A DNA stretch of 7,766 bases from Rhodocyclaceae bacterium (GTDB lineage: Bacteria > Pseudomonadota > Gammaproteobacteria > Burkholderiales > Rhodocyclaceae): the NCBI GenBank assembly GCA_025361105.1, contig JANYAW010000021.1, positions 1-7,766 on the forward strand, given 5' to 3'. The position numbers were made by a program, and so were the translations under genes. The first letter of the stretch is position 1, and the number at the start of each line of letters is the position of its first letter. The notes beneath the pieces were generated by a model, which worked only from the letters and a program-made list of their open reading frames with translations, was not told the origin of the DNA and did no database searches. Positions 6,252 through 7,766 of the stretch are shown in pieces.

Positions 6252-7100
6252 ATGCGCAACGGTTGGCGACTGCGAATATTTCTGTGGCTATTTTTGTCGG
6301 CAACTTGTTGCGCAGCAGATGAAGGAAATGTCGCCGCCACATCCACAACGTCGGCTGGCGGACTAGACCAAAACGCTGCGCTACGCATCAGCCACGACGC
6401 ACTAGGTCGCGCCATCGGGCAACACCGCTTGCTCGACCGCGAAGGTCGTTCGGTGCGCCTCGCCGATTTTCGCGGCAAACCCTTGCTGGTCAGTTTCATT
6501 TACACCGGCTGTTTTCAAGTCTGCCCGGCCACCACCAAGCTGTTGCAAAAAGCCGTGCGTGAAGCGCAGCAAACGCTAGGCACGAATAATTTTCGCGTCA
6601 TCAGCATCGGCTTTAATCAGCCCGCTGATACTCCGCAAGCGCTCAAATCCTACGCCGCGCAATACGGCATCACCGAATCCAACTGGGAATTCCTCAGTCC
6701 TTCCGCCGCCAGCGTCGCCGAGCTCACGCGGGAATTCGGTTTCAGCTATGTCCCCACCGCAGCAGGCTTCGATCACGTTTTGCAAATCACCGTCGTCGAT
6801 GCCGATAGTCACATTTACCGCCAGGTTTATGGCGATCGTTTCACCCCCGATCAACTCACTGAGCCCTTGCGCCAACTCATCAACAAAGCGCCGCTGGCCG
6901 ATGCCACCAACTTCGCTGATCTGATCGAGCGCGTGAGAATTTTGTGTTCGGTCTATGACCCGCTGACCGGCAAATACAAAGTCAGTTACGGCCTTGCATT
7001 TGAAATCGCTGGCGGCGTGACATTTTTGATTTGGATACTTTGGTTTTTTGGCAACGAGTGGTGGACGCGGCGGCGGCATACGCGGCACTTGCGCGCCTGA
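6252..7100 (+). CDS. senC: SCO1/SenC family copper chaperone with C-terminal membrane anchor
   Basis: A 282-residue SCO protein, much longer than the one at 1867. A signal peptide (about 1-22, FLWLFLSATCCAA) is followed by a low-complexity linker and the thioredoxin-fold domain (about 55-212). The copper site is complete: Cys87 and Cys91 in CFQVC (CxxxC) and His175 in GFDHVLQI. Beyond the domain lies an extension with Cys232 in RILCSVYDPLTGKY, then a membrane helix (about 247-268, through GGVTFLIWILWFFG) and a basic tail (RRRHTRHLRA) expected in the cytoplasm. It begins 28 bp after subunit I with no strong ribosome site, so translation may be coupled. Its position makes assembly of the CuA site in the 3975 product the likely role. 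The Cys232 extension could be a second metal or thiol site; that is speculation. Confidence 0.92.
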   Translation: MRNGWRLRIFLWLFLSATCCAADEGNVAATSTTSAGGLDQNAALRISHDALGRAIGQHRLLDREGRSVRLADFRGKPLLVSFIYTGCFQVCPATTKLLQKAVREAQQTLGTNNFRVISIGFNQPADTPQALKSYAAQYGITESNWEFLSPSAASVAELTREFGFSYVPTAAGFDHVLQITVVDADSHIYRQVYGDRFTPDQLTEPLRQLINKAPLADATNFADLIERVRILCSVYDPLTGKYKVSYGLAFEIAGGVTFLIWILWFFGNEWWTRRRHTRHLRA

Positions 7101-7142
7101 CCTCATGGCAACAGCGGAAACGGCGGCAACGGCGTGTGGCCG

Positions 7143-7766
7143 ATGAACGGGCCATTCCATCACCAGCACCAACTGGCGAGTGAGCACTTCGGCAGTCGCA
7201 TTTTTCGCGCCATCGACCATCAATTCGATACGATCTTCGGCACAGCGGCCAATCCGTGGCGACATCTCGGCGCACTCGGTTTTTTGTTTCTGTGGATGAT
7301 CGTTGTCAGCGGCATTTATCTCTACATCATGCTCGACACTTCGGTCGCCGGCGCGTACCAATCCATCGCCGCGCTGTCCGTCGAGCAACCCTTGTTCGGC
7401 GGCCTGCTGCGCAGTTTGCATCGCTATGCGTCGGACGCTTTTATCGCCGTGGCCTTGCTGCATTTATTGCGCGAATTCCTGCTCGAGCGCTACACCGGAT
7501 TTCGCTACTTTTCATGGCTCACCGGCATCCCTTTGTTGTGGCTGAGTTACATCGCCGGCATCGGTGGATTCTGGTTGGCGTGGGATCAGCTCGGTCAGTT
7601 TTCTGCCATCGCCAGCGCCGAATGGCTGGATGCATTGCCATTTTTTTCGGCACCGTTTGCCAGCCCATTGACGCGCAACTTTCTCACCGCCACTGCCGTC
7701 AATGACCGCATATTTTCGCTATTTGTGTTCATTCATATCGGCGTTCCACTGCTGCTGTTATTCGGC
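7143..7766 (+). CDS. Membrane cytochrome b (bc1/b6-like N-terminal domain), 3'-truncated
   Basis: The frame is open to the window edge, giving 208 residues of an integral membrane cytochrome b. After a polar start and an amphipathic region (FRAIDHQFDTIFG), helix A spans about 42-64. Helix B holds His93 (SLHRY) and His107 (LLHLLREF), 14 residues apart, the spacing of the two heme ligands in bc1/b6-type cytochrome b. FSWLTGIPLLWLSYIAGIGG (123-142) follows, then WLAWDQLGQF. His198 (FIHIGVPLLLL) matches the first ligand in helix D; its partner would be past the end. Such proteins oxidise quinol or carry electrons across the membrane. It starts 42 bp after the SCO gene, in the position of the extra membrane gene (orf1) of norSY-senC clusters. 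The ATG at 7143 is chosen; an in-frame GTG at 7134 is possible, and neither has a clear ribosome site. No Rieske protein is in view. Confidence 0.85.
   Translation, partial: MNGPFHHQHQLASEHFGSRIFRAIDHQFDTIFGTAANPWRHLGALGFLFLWMIVVSGIYLYIMLDTSVAGAYQSIAALSVEQPLFGGLLRSLHRYASDAFIAVALLHLLREFLLERYTGFRYFSWLTGIPLLWLSYIAGIGGFWLAWDQLGQFSAIASAEWLDALPFFSAPFASPLTRNFLTATAVNDRIFSLFVFIHIGVPLLLLFG

Noticed and set aside
6576..7463. Long open frame on the - strand (295 codons)
   Set aside because: It lies opposite the SCO/SenC and cytochrome b genes, whose motifs are clear, and its translation is a low-hydrophobicity product with no recognisable domain. It is a by-product of GC-rich codon use.
1..7766. Mobile elements, CRISPR arrays, tRNA or rRNA genes
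   Set aside because: No transposase, terminal inverted repeats, regularly spaced repeats or RNA-gene landmarks were seen, and nearly all of the window is coding.

Overview
The window is a nitrogen-oxide respiration locus with nine protein genes, all on the + strand. It runs from a truncated copper nitrite reductase (nirK) to a truncated membrane cytochrome b. The AniA-like NirK with a fused cytochrome c tail, the NirV-like neighbour and the NnrS protein point to a denitrifying or NO-detoxifying proteobacterium. The heme-copper enzyme resembling the NorSY cluster of nitrifiers suggests a betaproteobacterium, perhaps Nitrosomonadales-like. The taxon is an inference from gene families; no rRNA or other marker is present.

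Layout. Positions 2-2430 hold nirK (5' end missing), a secreted NirV-like protein of the formylglycine-generating-enzyme fold, and a secreted SCO1/SenC copper chaperone. These three genes are close together and AT-richer than the rest. Positions 2482-3651 encode NnrS, a polytopic protein linked to NO tolerance. A 130-bp gap follows (3652-3781), the longest non-coding stretch. It contains a perfect FNR/DNR/NNR-type palindrome, a plausible -10 box at class II distance, and overlapping inverted repeats. Positions 3782-7766 form a second, compact operon: a 53-residue single-helix membrane protein, a CuA subunit II, an unusual heme-copper subunit I, a second SCO/SenC protein with its own C-terminal membrane anchor, and a cytochrome b that runs off the window. 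Positions 7101-7142 are a short non-coding gap.

How the parts fit. NirK reduces nitrite to NO in the periplasm, and its cytochrome c tail can receive electrons. NirV and the first SCO protein probably help NirK mature or acquire copper. NnrS probably protects against NO stress. The subunit I/II pair keeps all heme and CuB histidines but has Gln where oxidases carry the active-site Tyr and cNOR carries Glu. Together with the gene order subunit II - subunit I - senC - membrane protein, this fits the sNOR (NorSY) group of NO reductases rather than an O2 reductase. The locus would then carry nitrite to NO to N2O in one place, with a dedicated copper chaperone in each half.

The most interesting signals are the active-site substitution in subunit I, the small single-helix protein heading that operon, the cytochrome b ending it (a possible quinol link), and the promoter region at 3660-3747.
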